Assembly: GCA_965240325.2 (NCBI GenBank)
Contig: OZ251236.1
Span: 1,054,001 to 1,118,000, forward strand
From: Rebecca billardiae RCC1528
Lineage: Eukaryota > Haptophyta
Length of the DNA stretch: 64,000 nt
Reading direction: 5' to 3'
Below the pieces are notes generated by a model. The model ran no database searches and had not been told where the DNA came from. It saw only the letters and a list, made by a program, of their open reading frames with translations. The translations under genes and the position numbers were made by a program. Of the stretch, positions 9,137 through 22,100 are shown piece by piece (position 1 is the first letter of the stretch; every line of letters begins with the position of its first letter).

Positions 9137-11039
9137 TGGAGTTTCGCCGTCAAATCTCGAGCCGGCCCGCCACTGGCGGAAACGCCACGATGCGGGCCTT
9201 CTTCCTCGTCGACCGCACGTGCGCTCTCGCGATCGTGCGACGAGCTGCGGGCAGATCGACCCGCTCTTCCTGATCGGATGCCGATATCACTCTCAGGTAC
9301 GCTCGCTCGCGAGCGCGCACCCGTCTCCTCGCCGCCCTCGTCGAGCACGAGCCGATCTGCAGCAGATGTTGCAGCTCGCGGCTTTGGCCGTGCTCGCGCG
9401 CGCGCGGCACGGGCGACACAAAATATTTGTATCGGGACCTTTGCGCGCATTCCATTCTTTGATGGTGGTACCCTTGATCCCCGGACTAGGTCCCGATAAA
9501 CGCTTTCGCTCGTTGGCGCTGCGTGCGCGCGCAAACGAGCCACTCCAAAGGCAGTGCACAGGCAGTTGCAGTGAGTAGTTCTCCTCCTGGGCGGCCTCCA
9601 TGGCCTCGAGCGTGGTGACGAGCGCGCCGGTGACCACCACGCGGTCCACCTTGGTGGCGCCGGACTGTCCGGCCGACCCTCGCCGGACTCCACCCTTGCC
9701 GCGCGCTGACCGTTTGCCGGTCGTGCAGCTGCGCCGCCAGCCGCTCGGTGCGAGCGGCGAGCGGCCACATGGTGACACAAGATGGTCGAAGACGTGGCAG
9801 CGCGGTGGTGCGTGCGATCGGGGGACCCCACCTGAGCTACGACACGGGCGCGCGCGCTCGTCCGTGCTCATCACGGTGGTGGACGCGCGCCTCACGCGCT
9901 CGTCGGCTGTCGCGCGCTGACCGTTGGGCTGCATTTTGGTGTCTGCGGCGGCCACAGCTCGCCGGTACGGGCCCTATGGTGGCAGCGAGTGGTACGCGGC
10001 GTTGTACTAGGTCCGCGCACGCCACGCACGACGCTCGGCAGGCTCGCCCTCGGACCATTGGCTGAGCCCTACTCGCCGCGCGCGCCGCGCGCAGCCGGCC
10101 GCTCGGCAGCTGCTCCGGGCGCGAAGCGCGCCCCGCGCGCTGCACGTGGGCGCGACGAGGTGGTGTAGCGAGCGTGCGCGAGTGTGTGCGCGTGATGGGC
10201 ACCACCATGGCGCTACTTGCCATGCACATCTGCCTCTCGCCACGCCTTCGACACGATAGCTGCGACTGCTGCTCGGAGGTGCGCTCGAGCGCTCGCACAC
10301 GTTTGAATCTGGGCTCGGTGGCGACCGCGTGGGCGAGGGGCAGCGCGGTGCACGGTGGCGGAGCGCGTGCGGAGCGGAGCCTACACCTCCTACACGCTCC
10401 ATCCAGACACATCGCGCATGCTCGCGCGACCTCCTCGGTCCATCACGCACGCGTGCGCGCGCGAGCAGGTTTGCAGCTGCCGGGCGCGAGCACGGCGCGC
10501 CGCGTTGGCGCGCGCGCACCGATACCCGTGCGCAGCTCGACGAGCGAGCGCGGTGTGTTTCGATGCGTATGGGGAGGCTCGAATTTACGCGCGCGCACGC
10601 GCCGGCCCTCGCCGCCCCTTCGCTCGCCCACGCCTCATCTGCGCGCTTGGCGTTTGCACGCAGCTGCTCATCCTTTCCAACACGTGCACAAACGAGCAGA
10701 TGGCGCTGGGCGAGGTCGATTGGTGCGTCAGATATTCGGCAACGACCAGGCCCGCTTGTGCGCCGCCGCTCGTGCTACTCTCGACGACCACCTCTGGCTC
10801 GGTCGCGCGCACGAGGCTGCTCGCGGCCGAATCGTGCCGTGTACCGTCAAGCTGTACCGTGCGCGGCGAGGCGCATTCAGACGTCGGCGTGGGCTGGCAT
10901 GCAATCGGCCAACAATCAGCGTCGACGAACGAGCATGTCGCGAGCATGGTTTGGCCCACTTCCTGGCGCGCACGAGCCGCTCCAAGGCGCGCAAGGGCGC
11001 ATAACCGCCGTCGTGGCCGCCGACCCCATCTTGGGCCGC

Positions 11040-11083
11040 GCGGGTTGTTAAGGCTTTTTCTGGTGCGCATTCCTGAAGAAAGT
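11040..11083 (-). repeat. Right terminal inverted repeat (44 bp)
   Basis: An exact reverse complement of 9093-9136. Confidence 0.9.
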
Positions 11084-11091
11084 TTAATATC

Positions 11092-11116
11092 ATATATATA
11101 TATATATATATATATC
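11092..11116. repeat. TA microsatellite
   Basis: An alternating TA tract directly outside the right TIR. Confidence 0.85.
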
Positions 11117-11158
11117 GATCAATCTGAATAATCTGATCACTGACACTACTAGCGCTAT

Positions 11159-12967
<1,809 letters not shown>

Positions 12968-13490
12968 CATACAGGCAATCGCGGGCAATAAGAAGTCAGA
13001 GATCTCACGGCTAGCCTCAGTTTCTTAGCCGTTCGGTAGCCCGAGCGCCTACGGAGTCTCAGTTTCTTAGCTAGGTCCGCCCGCCGCGCAGGCGCGGGGG
13101 GCCCAGGGGGGCAGAGCCCCCCGCTGAGTCTTTAGGCCCGGCCGGCGAGGCCGACGAAAATTTTGGGCCTTTTTGGAGCAAATCTGGCGGCATGATGTTG
13201 CATGGATGCTGCGGTGCACTGGCCAGGAGTCAGTCATCAGGAGAAGTCGGGACTTGGCCTGTACTCGTAGTCGGGCCGCGCGCCGCGTCCCCGACGGGCC
13301 GACTGCGCCTCGCCCCTCGGCGGACCACTCGTCAGCCGGGACGACGTACGGTCCCGGTTTCTTAGTGTGACTATGCGTATAGCGAACCAGCCAATCGCTA
13401 GCCTCAGTTTCTAGGCCAGATCCGCAGATAGCAAGCCCCAGTTTCTTAACGTGACAGCTCCTTATTGCCCGCGATGGCCTGTATCCGCCA
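12968..13490. mobile_element. Small (~0.5 kb) element with imperfect terminal inverted repeats
   Basis: The left end (about 12968-12995, ATACAGGCAATCGCGGGCAA...) is the inverted match, at about 25 of 27 bases, of the right end (about 13462-13490). Internal copies of CAGTTTCTTAG occur near both ends (13018, 13060, 13348, 13401 and 13440), as expected of subterminal repeats. It has no coding capacity and resembles a MITE. Confidence 0.5.
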
Positions 13491-13601
13491 TCGCCCATCG
13501 TGCCGGGGCACGTCACCTCCGACGATCCGGATGTGGCCCAGTCCGGACGTCACGCGATCCGGGAAGACGAGTACGATTCGCTCGTAACGAACCGTTACAC
13601 G

Positions 13602-14140
13602 AATGTCACGTCCAGCTGACGTCCAGATCGCACTTTACTTAAGGGAATCAGCTGGGCGCGGTTTTTTTTGGCCTGATAGACCTCTCAATGCGATCTCAAA
13701 AACTCGAAACTCGGTCTCCGCCAGCCCTAAAAATCGCCCCCCGTCCCTTTTTTTCCGCCGCCCCCCGTCCCTTTTTTCTTGATCAAAGATCTTTTTGAAA
13801 CGTGGTTCGGGCCCGCTGGTGCGGGCTCCACGCTGCGCGCTCCGCCCTGCACCGCGGGCCATAATACACTAATGTCACGTCCAGCTGACGTCCAGATCGC
13901 ACTTTACTTAAGGGAATCAGCTGGGCGCGGTTTTTTTTGGCCTGATAGACCTCTCAATGCGATCTCAAAAACTCGAAACTCGGTCTCCGCCAGCCCTAAA
14001 AATCGCCCCCCGTCCCTTTTTTTCCGCCGCCCCCCGTCCCTTTTTTCTTGATCAAAGATCTTTTTGAAACGTGGTTCGGGCCCGCTGGTGCGGGCTCCAT
14101 CCACGCTGCGCGCTCCGCCCTGCACCGCGGGCCATAATAT
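13602..14140 (+). repeat. 269-bp tandem duplication
   Basis: Copy 1 (13602-13870) and copy 2 (13871-14140) are almost identical; copy 2 carries a 4-bp TCCA insertion. Each holds two C6GTCCC-T(6-7) blocks and ends in CACCGCGGGCCATAATA. Open frames across the junction arise from the duplication and do not indicate genes. Confidence 0.9.
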
Positions 14141-14459
14141 GCTGATGAACATTTATAGACTGACTACTGAGGCGCGGTGCCGGTATAGTCGTGCGACCGG
14201 GCGTCCGACACGACGGGCTGCCGTGCGAATATACGCGTGTCCAGCGCGTCGATCGTGTGCGCGCCTGTCAACGACGAGGCCATCATCGCGCGACCGACAT
14301 GGCTAGCGAGCTGATCGTCAGGACTAGTAACAACCTAGTGTTTGGGACCACGCCGCAGGCGCCAAATCAGTTTGGCAGCGACCGCTCGCCACCGCTCAAT
14401 GCCCGTCCAGAGGCACGGACGTGCCGGCACTACCTGGCCAGCATCCGCCAAAGTGCGGC
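14141..14459. other. Spacer with no recognised feature
   Basis: About 320 bp between the tandem duplication and the 3' end of the sulfotransferase gene. I see no gene or repeat in it. Confidence 0.5.
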
Positions 14460-15755
14460 CTACCATCTGGACCCCCCTGTACGTAGGGCGCTGGAATCCG
14501 ACGTGCGCTGCTCAGCGCGCACGCAGCACCCGGTGAGCGCAAGCAGCTCAGGGTCGACTGCCGCGAGCAGGTCGAGCACAGTCCGCTCAGGTTTCGCACC
14601 GTGGGCGGTGCCCAGGTCCACGGCGCGCTCGAGGCCGAGGCGAGAGTAGCGTTCACACTCCGCGTCGCGCCCAGGCTTGGGCTGCTTCTGCGCGAGAAGC
14701 GCCCCGCTCAGCCCGGGCTGCAACTTGTTGAAGGCGCGCACCGTGCGGTCGATCACGCCCTCGAACGCAGCCATGTGCGTGTGGCGGAGGGACGGCACGC
14801 CCCGCCCCGCCAGGCTCAGAGGGCTTGGCCGATCGGCGGGCCCCGTCGCAAGCAGCTTGCACGCCTCGTACCGCCGCAGGCACGCCTTGAGATCCTCGGC
14901 CAAGTTCTCCTGGCGCACCCAGCAGTCGGCGACGGTGAGGGTCCCCTCGGCGAACGCTCTCAGATCCTCGACAATCGTCGCCTCCGAGCTGTCGCGCGTC
15001 GAGACCGCGTGGTGCCAGCACGACTCGGCGAGCTCAGGGGTGCGCGGGGGGCTGTGCCGCGCGGACAGGTAGGTGCACCAGAACCGGCGGCTCCACGCGC
15101 CCACGCGCCGCGCCGATCCTGGCGTGCCAGGGGCAGCCGACACGTTTACTCGTTTCCCGGCGCTGCGCTCGACCCAAGCCTCGAAGCGCCCGCCTGGCGG
15201 TTGGTTGGCAGCGCGCCTGCATCGACCTTTGTGCTCGAGCGGCCCCCACTCGCACCCGTACTCGCGTTGGAACTCCCACTGCGAGACGTACAGGTCGCAC
15301 AAGTTGCGCACGGACGCGATGCTGAACGCGTCGACGGGTGGCTGCGTCACGTTGTCGTCTTTGATCACGTGAAACTCCTGGTGCAACCGACGCACGCTGG
15401 ATCGCTGCCGCTGCGCGGCCATCTTCGCGAGCCGTTGCGTCTCGCGCTCGAGGGCCTCGAAGATGTTCGAAGCGAGCGTGCCTCCCGACTTCGCCAGCCG
15501 CTTGAAGTACACCGTTGGACGCTCGCGCAGCGCTGCCAGCGGCGGACATGCGCGCGGGTGCACCGGCAGCTCGCGGAAGCGCGGCTCGGCCGCACGCCAC
15601 TGCAGCCGGGCGCGCGGGGCGGCTTGCAGCTCGTTGTGCAGCCTCAACACGGCGCCCTCGAGGGGCGCCACGCACATCAGATGGCACATCGCGAGCCCGA
15701 CCCACGGTGAAGTGCGCGGCAGCCAGCGCGAGCGCCCCCATCGCCCCATCGGCAT
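14460..15755 (-). CDS. Carbohydrate sulfotransferase-like protein, predicted Golgi type II membrane protein
   Basis: 431 residues, single exon. The N-terminus has a short hydrophobic stretch (WVGLAMCHLMCVAPLEGAVL) after basic residues, fitting a type II anchor. The 5'-phosphosulfate loop of PAPS sulfotransferases is seen in VYFKRLAKSGGTLASNIFEA (K-S-G-G-T in place of P-K-S-G-T-T). The 3'-phosphate strand/helix appears as AFSIASVRNLCDLYVSQWEF (the S..SVRNP.DRYVSQ pattern). A later VRQENLAEDL matches the conserved C-terminal segment of algal sulfotransferases. The expected reaction is transfer of sulfate from PAPS to a glycan. Arg replaces nothing critical that I can see, but the proline after VRN is leucine. 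The acceptor is unknown. Confidence 0.75.
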   Translation of the reverse strand: MPMGRWGRSRWLPRTSPWVGLAMCHLMCVAPLEGAVLRLHNELQAAPRARLQWRAAEPRFRELPVHPRACPPLAALRERPTVYFKRLAKSGGTLASNIFEALERETQRLAKMAAQRQRSSVRRLHQEFHVIKDDNVTQPPVDAFSIASVRNLCDLYVSQWEFQREYGCEWGPLEHKGRCRRAANQPPGGRFEAWVERSAGKRVNVSAAPGTPGSARRVGAWSRRFWCTYLSARHSPPRTPELAESCWHHAVSTRDSSEATIVEDLRAFAEGTLTVADCWVRQENLAEDLKACLRRYEACKLLATGPADRPSPLSLAGRGVPSLRHTHMAAFEGVIDRTVRAFNKLQPGLSGALLAQKQPKPGRDAECERYSRLGLERAVDLGTAHGAKPERTVLDLLAAVDPELLALTGCCVRAEQRTSDSSALRTGGSRW

Positions 15756-16162
15756 GGCCGGCGCGCTTTACAAGCCCTGGGCCCTGGCCGACTATCGTCG
15801 TCGCACGATTGTACACCGGCGCGGTCTGAAATAGGTCGAAAATGAACTCCGCGTATCTATAATTCTAGACACTCGGTAGACAGTCCGATCACTGCTAAAC
15901 CTGCTCACATTATTCAGTAGTGACAGTAGTAGTATCACAGTGTACGCATGCGCGCAACATGTATTGCACAATGGGGCCCCGCCCGGCGCGGGCGGGCCAC
16001 GGGGGCGCTCGGTGAAGAGTAAAACGCGGCCAGATCGTCCCGGGCCGTGCAGCAGATCAGACGACGTCGTACGGAACGGCTCGTAAGCAGTGTCGATGCT
16101 CATCCGATGATGTGCGGGCGGCTCCTGGTGCAGCCACAGCGGCGCTCCGCAGCGTCAGACGG
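15756..16162. other. Intergenic, no recognised feature
   Basis: About 400 bp between the 5' end of the sulfotransferase gene and the 3' end of BRF1. An AT-richer part (15835-15960) could hold the sulfotransferase promoter. Confidence 0.5.
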
Positions 16163-18664
16163 TCAGTAGTCACCGGCGTACTCGACCATGTCGTCGTGCT
16201 CATCGTCCATGCCGTGGTGCGCGCCGCCGTCGTGCACGTACTCGTCGTCGTCCTCGTCGTGCTCGGCGCCGCGCGGCGCATCCAGCAGCAGCGGGCTGGT
16301 CATGCCGAACGGGCGCAGCGCCTGCGTGTGGGCCGAGCGGCCGCGCCCGTCGCGCACGTCGTCGTACTCGTCGTCGAGGTCGGGGTCGAGCGAGGGCGCC
16401 GCGAGCGCGCGTGACGCGGGCGCGCTCGGCGTCACCTCCGACGGAAGCGGCGCGCGCGGCTCCGGCTCGCTGAACGTCACGTGGCGCGAGCGCGCCGGCC
16501 GGGTGCCGCCGTCGTCGTGCGCGTCGCCGGCCGCGCTCGCGCGCGCGGGGCGCGCTCGCGCGCCGGAGGGCATGGTCGGCGCGATACCCAAGCGCGCGGC
16601 GCCGCGCGGCGTGACCGAGGGCGCCGTCGCGAGCGGTTCGCTCGCGGAGCCCGCCGGCACGAGGCCGCGCTGCGCGTCGCCCGCATCGCCGGGCGCAGCG
16701 CCGCCACCGCCCGCGCCCGCGCCGTCGAGGCGCGCGCCGCCGACTCCGCTGCCGCCGCCGCCGCCGCCGCTGAGGATGGCCGGCGTGCCCAGGCCAGCGG
16801 AGAGCGACTGGATGTCCTGCTGGATCCCATCCCGGCTGAGCACGTCGTAGTTGAGGTTGGTGGAGACGCGCTTCCGCCTCAGCTCGCCCTCGACCGCCTC
16901 TGCGGCCGTCGCGGCGGGCGTGCGGTCGCGCTGCTTCCGCTTCCGTGGCTTCTTGCCGCCGTGCTCGTCGGCCGGGCCGGCGGCGGCCGCCTGCGCGTCC
17001 TTCTCGGCGCGGTATGCCAGCCACTCGTGGTTCAGCTCGGTCCACAGCTGGTCGCGCGCGCAGAGCTCGTCCTCGTTCGTAATAATGTAACCGTCGATCT
17101 CGGAGTCTGAGATTGTCTCGAGGTCGTCGGCCGGGTCGGCAACCGCGCCGCCGGCGGCCGCGCCAACCGCGCCGACCACGCCGGGCCGTGGCGGCCCCGC
17201 CGCCTGCGCGGGGTCGGCCGAGGCCGGGGCCGCGTCGTCGGCGGCGAGCGCGGCCGCCTCGAGCGAGCTCACCGCCTGCTCCGCCGCGATGACCAGCCCC
17301 GGGTCGATCGCCGGCGTGAGCGCGCGGCAGCCGCCCGGGCCGCCCGCGCCTGCTCCGCCCGCGCCGCCGTGCGTCGTGGTGGCCACCGCGGGCAGCGCGC
17401 CGCCGCTGCCCGCCGCGGGCTGCTGCGCCGCGCCGTCGGCGGAGGCGCTCGCGGCCGCCGAGGCTGACGCTGCACCAGATGCCTGCGCCGAGACCGCCCC
17501 CGAGCCCCCCGCGGACGCCGACGCCGCAGCCGACCCAACGCACATGACCGTGCCGACCACGGGCGGCGCCGCGGGGCCGGCCGCGGCGCCGGCCGCACCG
17601 CCGCCGTGCGTGAGCAGCGGGCGGGGGATCGCGGCGTGGACGAGGGGCAGCCCGCTCGTCTGCACGGGGCGCAGCTCGGCGAGCGGCAGCCCGGGCATGC
17701 GCCCCGCGCACGGCACCGCGAGCACGGGCTGGCACGCGGTGCCCTGCGGCAGCGCGGCCAGGGCACTCTTCCACGCGCCGATCGCCTCGCGCTGGCGCGC
17801 GGCCACAAACGAGGGCGGGTCGCTCTCCTCGATCTGCTCGAGGTCGACGGTGCCGAGATCGTGCGCGGTGAGCCGGCCGCACTGCGTCTGCTCGAACTCG
17901 GTGAGCCGCTTGCGCAGCGTCACGTCGCAGATGCGCACGACGTGCACGAGCTCGCGCTGCGTTCGCCTGAAGCCGTGCACGCGCGCGGCGATCAGCAGGG
18001 CCGCGCCGCAGATGCCCGACGGGCGGCGGCCGGTGTGGATCCAGTCGCGCTTCATGCGCTGCACGAGGCGGAGCGCGAGCATCGACACGACGTGCATCTT
18101 GTCCCCCAGCTCGAGCCTTGAGGCGAAGCGGTGGATGTACAGGCTCGGGTCGATGAGCGGCAGCTGCAGGTTGAGCAGCCGCGTGAACTTGAGGAACGTC
18201 GCGCCGAGCGCGTACACGTTGGTCTGCAACACGTCGGAGAAGTCGATGAGCATGTGCGCGGTCTTCTCGCGCCGGCACACGATGTACAGGCACGCCGCGA
18301 CCACGTGCTGCGTGCGCCGCCCCTGGATGAAGTTGTGCTGCACAGCGAGCAGGAAGAAGCGCTGCGCCGCCTCAACGTGGTGCGCGTTGAGCGAGAGCGC
18401 GCCAGCGATGTGCGAGATCTTGCGCCGGCCGTTGGAGATGGTGATCTCGCGCGACTCCTTCGCGAAGCTCGAGCTCATCATCCCTGTCCCGCTCGAGCTG
18501 ATGAACTGGCCGACCACAGACGACGCGCCGTTCGCATCCTCCGCAAACTGCACCTCGCTCACGATGGTGTTCTCCTCGATGACGGTGCCGCACTGGATGC
18601 ACACGGTGTCGCCCTTCGCCGGGTCATAGTCCGTCTCGGTCCCGTTGCAGTGCGGGCACACCAT
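16163..18664 (-). CDS. BRF1: TFIIIB subunit BRF1 (TFIIB-related factor of RNA polymerase III)
   Basis: 833 residues from the ATG at 18664. The N-terminal zinc ribbon is CPHC (C3, C6) and CIQC (C22, C25). It is followed by the B-reader/linker and two cyclin folds (about 85-170 and 180-270) carrying AACLYIVCRREKTAHMLIDF and RRPSGICGAALLIAARVHGF, which are typical of BRF1. After a long Ala/Gly-rich linker comes the Brf-specific TBP-binding block SDSEIDGYIITNEDELCARD with W..LN.EWL (about 530-570). An Arg/Lys-rich segment and an acidic C-terminus follow. The protein bridges TBP and Pol III at tRNA and 5S promoters in the nucleus. An in-frame upstream extension lacks the family pattern, so I start at MVCPHC. 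It is longer than yeast or human BRF1 (about 600-680) because of low-complexity inserts. Confidence 0.92.
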   Translation of the reverse strand: MVCPHCNGTETDYDPAKGDTVCIQCGTVIEENTIVSEVQFAEDANGASSVVGQFISSSGTGMMSSSFAKESREITISNGRRKISHIAGALSLNAHHVEAAQRFFLLAVQHNFIQGRRTQHVVAACLYIVCRREKTAHMLIDFSDVLQTNVYALGATFLKFTRLLNLQLPLIDPSLYIHRFASRLELGDKMHVVSMLALRLVQRMKRDWIHTGRRPSGICGAALLIAARVHGFRRTQRELVHVVRICDVTLRKRLTEFEQTQCGRLTAHDLGTVDLEQIEESDPPSFVAARQREAIGAWKSALAALPQGTACQPVLAVPCAGRMPGLPLAELRPVQTSGLPLVHAAIPRPLLTHGGGAAGAAAGPAAPPVVGTVMCVGSAAASASAGGSGAVSAQASGAASASAAASASADGAAQQPAAGSGGALPAVATTTHGGAGGAGAGGPGGCRALTPAIDPGLVIAAEQAVSSLEAAALAADDAAPASADPAQAAGPPRPGVVGAVGAAAGGAVADPADDLETISDSEIDGYIITNEDELCARDQLWTELNHEWLAYRAEKDAQAAAAGPADEHGGKKPRKRKQRDRTPAATAAEAVEGELRRKRVSTNLNYDVLSRDGIQQDIQSLSAGLGTPAILSGGGGGGSGVGGARLDGAGAGGGGAAPGDAGDAQRGLVPAGSASEPLATAPSVTPRGAARLGIAPTMPSGARARPARASAAGDAHDDGGTRPARSRHVTFSEPEPRAPLPSEVTPSAPASRALAAPSLDPDLDDEYDDVRDGRGRSAHTQALRPFGMTSPLLLDAPRGAEHDEDDDEYVHDGGAHHGMDDEHDDMVEYAGDY

Positions 18665-19151
18665 CGTCACCGCCCGCCTCGCGCCCGTGCAGGAAGATGG
18701 GGCGAGTGTTCCTGGGGCCGCCAGGGGCTGCCTCCCATGGAGGTTTTTCACTTTTTCCAGCTCCAGAAGTCCAATAAGAAAAAAGGGCTGACTCGTCCGT
18801 CCGGCTCCTCAGAATCGTGTCCGGTGGCTCCGCAGTCCTGCTGGAGGGGCTTGAGATCGTGGCGTCGAGAAGTTCTCGCCTTCTCCGAACCCATATCCGG
18901 TTCATCACAGAAGCTTCGGTGAGTGCGGTACCACATCTAAAAAGTCAGCCCAGAAAGCTGCGTGCCCGTTCAAGCAAATCAATAGGTGAAGAACTGTGAT
19001 CGAGCTTTTTCCTTATTGCATTCCGTAATCAATAATGACCGGCCAGTTTGAGCCCACAAGCGAACGACGGCCCCCGGCCCTCCAGCCCCTGTGCGCGCCG
19101 GCTCCGCCTCGCGCACCGACGCTCGTGCCGGCGAGGTGAGCCAGCGGTGGC
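18665..19151. promoter_or_regulatory. Divergent intergenic region between BRF1 and the GAF-CLC gene
   Basis: About 490 bp shared by two divergent genes; the promoters of both must lie here. The middle (18740-19030) is AT-richer. No specific element is recognised. Confidence 0.4.
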
Positions 19152-22100
19152 ATGTTCCGTCGGCAGAGCCTCACACCAGGGGTGGGCTCCTCAGCGCCCA
19201 TCCTGCCGTCAAAGCCCGAGGCGGCGTGGGCGGTCACGACATCGCTGTCGTCCTCAATCAGCCGCGTCGTGCGCGCGGAGCGCGCGACGCTCTTCATCGT
19301 CGACCACCGACACAGGCTGCTGTACTCGTGGGTGGCGAAAGGCCTGAACGAGGAGGAGTGCATCAAGATCTCGATGGACACAGGGCTCGCCGGCTACGTC
19401 GCGCGCACCGGGAAGCTCCTCTCCATCGACGACCCATACAACGACCCGCGCTTCAACAAGAAGGTCGACCTCGAGACGGGGTACACGACGCGCAACGTAC
19501 TGTGCGTGCCGGTCGTCGACTCGAACGGGCGCATCTGCGCGGTGCTTCAGCTGGTCAACAAGCTCGGGGCGGAGGGTGGCGACGCCGACGATCCGCCCGG
19601 CGGCTTCGACGCCGCGGATGCCGAGATCCTGCGCACCTTTGCGCCCGTGATCACCGTGCAGCTGCAGAGCGTGCCCACGGACGAGCTGCCCACGCTCGCC
19701 GACGGAGCGGACAAGCAGCGCGGCGTGATCCACAAAGCGGCAGCGCGGCGTGCCTCGATCTCCCGTGGACGCTCGACCAGCAGCGCGAGGATCGGCCCGG
19801 AGGGCAGCGCGCGCACCTCGGGTGGCAGCGTCGCGCCCGGGGCTGCGGTGGACGCTGGCGGCACACCGGCGGCTGTGGACTTTGAGCTCCCAGATCGGAC
19901 GGACAAGCTTCGGCTGCTGGCGCTCGAGCTGGCGGAGGGTGTCAAGTCCGGCCACGTCGAGGTGCGCGCGGCCGAGCCGCCCAACGCCAACCACGGCGGC
20001 GGCGTGCTCGCGAGCCTCGCGCGGCTCCCGGGCGCGGCGCCGCTCCGTCGGTGCCTCGCAGTGGACGGGCCGCGAGACGCCTTCTCCGAGCGCGTCGAGT
20101 CCGTCGACTACGAGGCGCCGGTGACGTACGCCGCGCGGAAGATCCTGCGCAACGCCGAGGAGCTTGCCGCCGCGCGCCGCGAGAAGATGCTCTTTCCGCT
20201 CCTCCTCGTCACGGTGAGCCACGCGCTGGGGCGAGCGTGCTGCGCCCGTCCGCGGCTCCACGCGCGCACGCGCACGCGTGAACGCGCGCGTATGTGCTCA
20301 TCCCCCCGATGGCGAACGTCTCGCGGCACGCAGGTGGGCGTCCTGGTTGGGATTGCAACCTTCGTCGTACACGTGCTCTCGATCGAGCTGCTCGCGGCGA
20401 AGTTTGAGCTGGTCGAGCTCGCGATGAGTGCTGGCGGCCTCGCCGCGGGCGGCTGCACGTTTGTGGCGGCAGGGACAGTCTTTGCGCTGGTCTCCGCGCT
20501 GCTGGTCGAGCTGGTGGCGCCCTCGGCGGCCGGCTCGGGCATGGCGAGCGTGCTTCTGCTGCTCAACGGCACGCACCTGCCCAAGGGCTTCCGCTTCGCC
20601 ACGCTCGTCGTGAAGATGGCCGGCCTCGTGCTGGTCGCAGGCTCAGGGCTGGCGTGCGGGCAGGTGAGCGCCGCGCGCGCGCGCGTGCGCGAGAGGAGGC
20701 CGCGTGCGCGCGCGCGCACGCGCGGCGGCGGCTCATCCGCGCCGAGCGCCTCTGCTCCTCGCCTGCCACGCGCGTTGCCCCCACGTGCCCGACCCCGCCG
20801 CCGCCCGCAGGAAGGGCCGATGATCCACATGGGCGCGATCATCGGCAACCTGGTCGCGAGCGCCGCGCGGCCGATGCTCAGACGCACCTCGCAGCTGGAG
20901 GGCACCGGCCGGCACTGGATCGACCTCGTGGGCTGCGGCGGCGGCGCGGCGCTCTCCGGGGCGTTCCTCGCGCCGATCGCCGGCGTGATGTTCGTGATGG
21001 AGGAGCTCGGCACCTTCTGGTCCAAGTCGCTGCTCATCTCTGTCTTCACGACCTGCCTGGTGGCTGCAAGTGTCGGGATGATCCTGCATGCGATCGAGCA
21101 CGCAGACGAGGAGCACCCGTTCCGCCCGTTCAGCGAGCGCGTGTACTACATCTCGCTGCTCGAGGCGGACGAGGGCGGGAAGGTGCGCGGCGTCTTCCTC
21201 GCCGAGATCCTCGTGTTCGGGCTGATGGGCTGCTGCGGCGGGCTGTTCGGTGCCCTCTTCAACAGAGCGTCGAGCTTAGTGACCGGGCTGCGGCGCACGC
21301 ACGCCTCGCCCGCGCGCTGGCGCCGGCTGCTCGACGTGATCGTGCTCGCCGCGGCGACGGCGCAGCTCACCTGGCTTGTGGTGACGATGTGGCCGTGCAC
21401 CGACTTCGACCCGGACACCGCCCCCGAGCTCGTCGCGCACTACGCCAGCTCGCTGGGCTGCGCGGACGACGACGGCGCCGGCGGCGAGCACGGCGGCGAG
21501 CACGGCGGCACGCGTCAGTGGAACGAGCTGGCGACGCTCTTCCTCTCGCCCGTGCTCAAGACGTCGGGCATGCTGCTGTCGCTCGAGCACAAGGCCTTCT
21601 CGCTCGCCGCGTGCTGCGTGTACGGCTCCGTCTTCGTCTGCCTCGCCGTGCTCACCATCGGCACCACCGTGCCCCACGGGCTGCTGCTGGTGACGATCAC
21701 GGTCGGCGCCGCGTTTGGTCGCGCGTTCGGCATCCTGGCGGAGCGCGCGGTCGGCGTGCCGATCGTGCACGGCGTGTACGCGCTGGTCGGCGCGAGCGCG
21801 TTCGTGAGCGGCTGCTCGCATAACACGAGTGCGCGCCGCGCCGCGCCGCGCCGCGCCGCGCGCCGCGCCGCGCGCGAGCCCGCGCTCAGCAGCGCTGATG
21901 CGCATCATCGGCGCGCGGCGCACACGGCCCCCGGTGTGCGCGCAGTCGCGTTCATGATGATCTTGATCGAGCTGATGAACGACTCGACGGTGCGCGCAGA
22001 GCGCGCACGTGGTCGCAGCGGCCCCGCCACGCCACCTGCGCGCACGACGCAGCCGTGGCTGCCCCCGCCATCTCTGCGGCCGCGGCTCAGCTCGCCCGAC

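Larger units (their letters stand above)
9093..11083. mobile_element. 2-kb non-autonomous DNA transposon-like element with 44-bp terminal inverted repeats
   Basis: Perfect 44-bp inverted ends lie at 9093-9136 (beginning ACTTTCTTCAGGAATGCGCA) and 11040-11083. Outside them the inverted similarity continues imperfectly through ATATATGAT, so the true TIR may be longer. The left end abuts the last array unit and the right end abuts a TA/CT microsatellite. The ~1.9-kb interior has overlapping open frames of 100-276 codons in several phases, but none shows a transposase DDE, RNase H or zinc-finger signature. I take it as a non-autonomous copy mobilised in trans. No clear target-site duplication is visible because both flanks are TA-rich. 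Confidence 0.75.

Noticed and set aside
10174-11131. Open frames of 240-276 codons inside the TIR element
   Set aside because: Three overlapping phases are open at once, the products are Arg/Ala-rich, and none shows transposase motifs.
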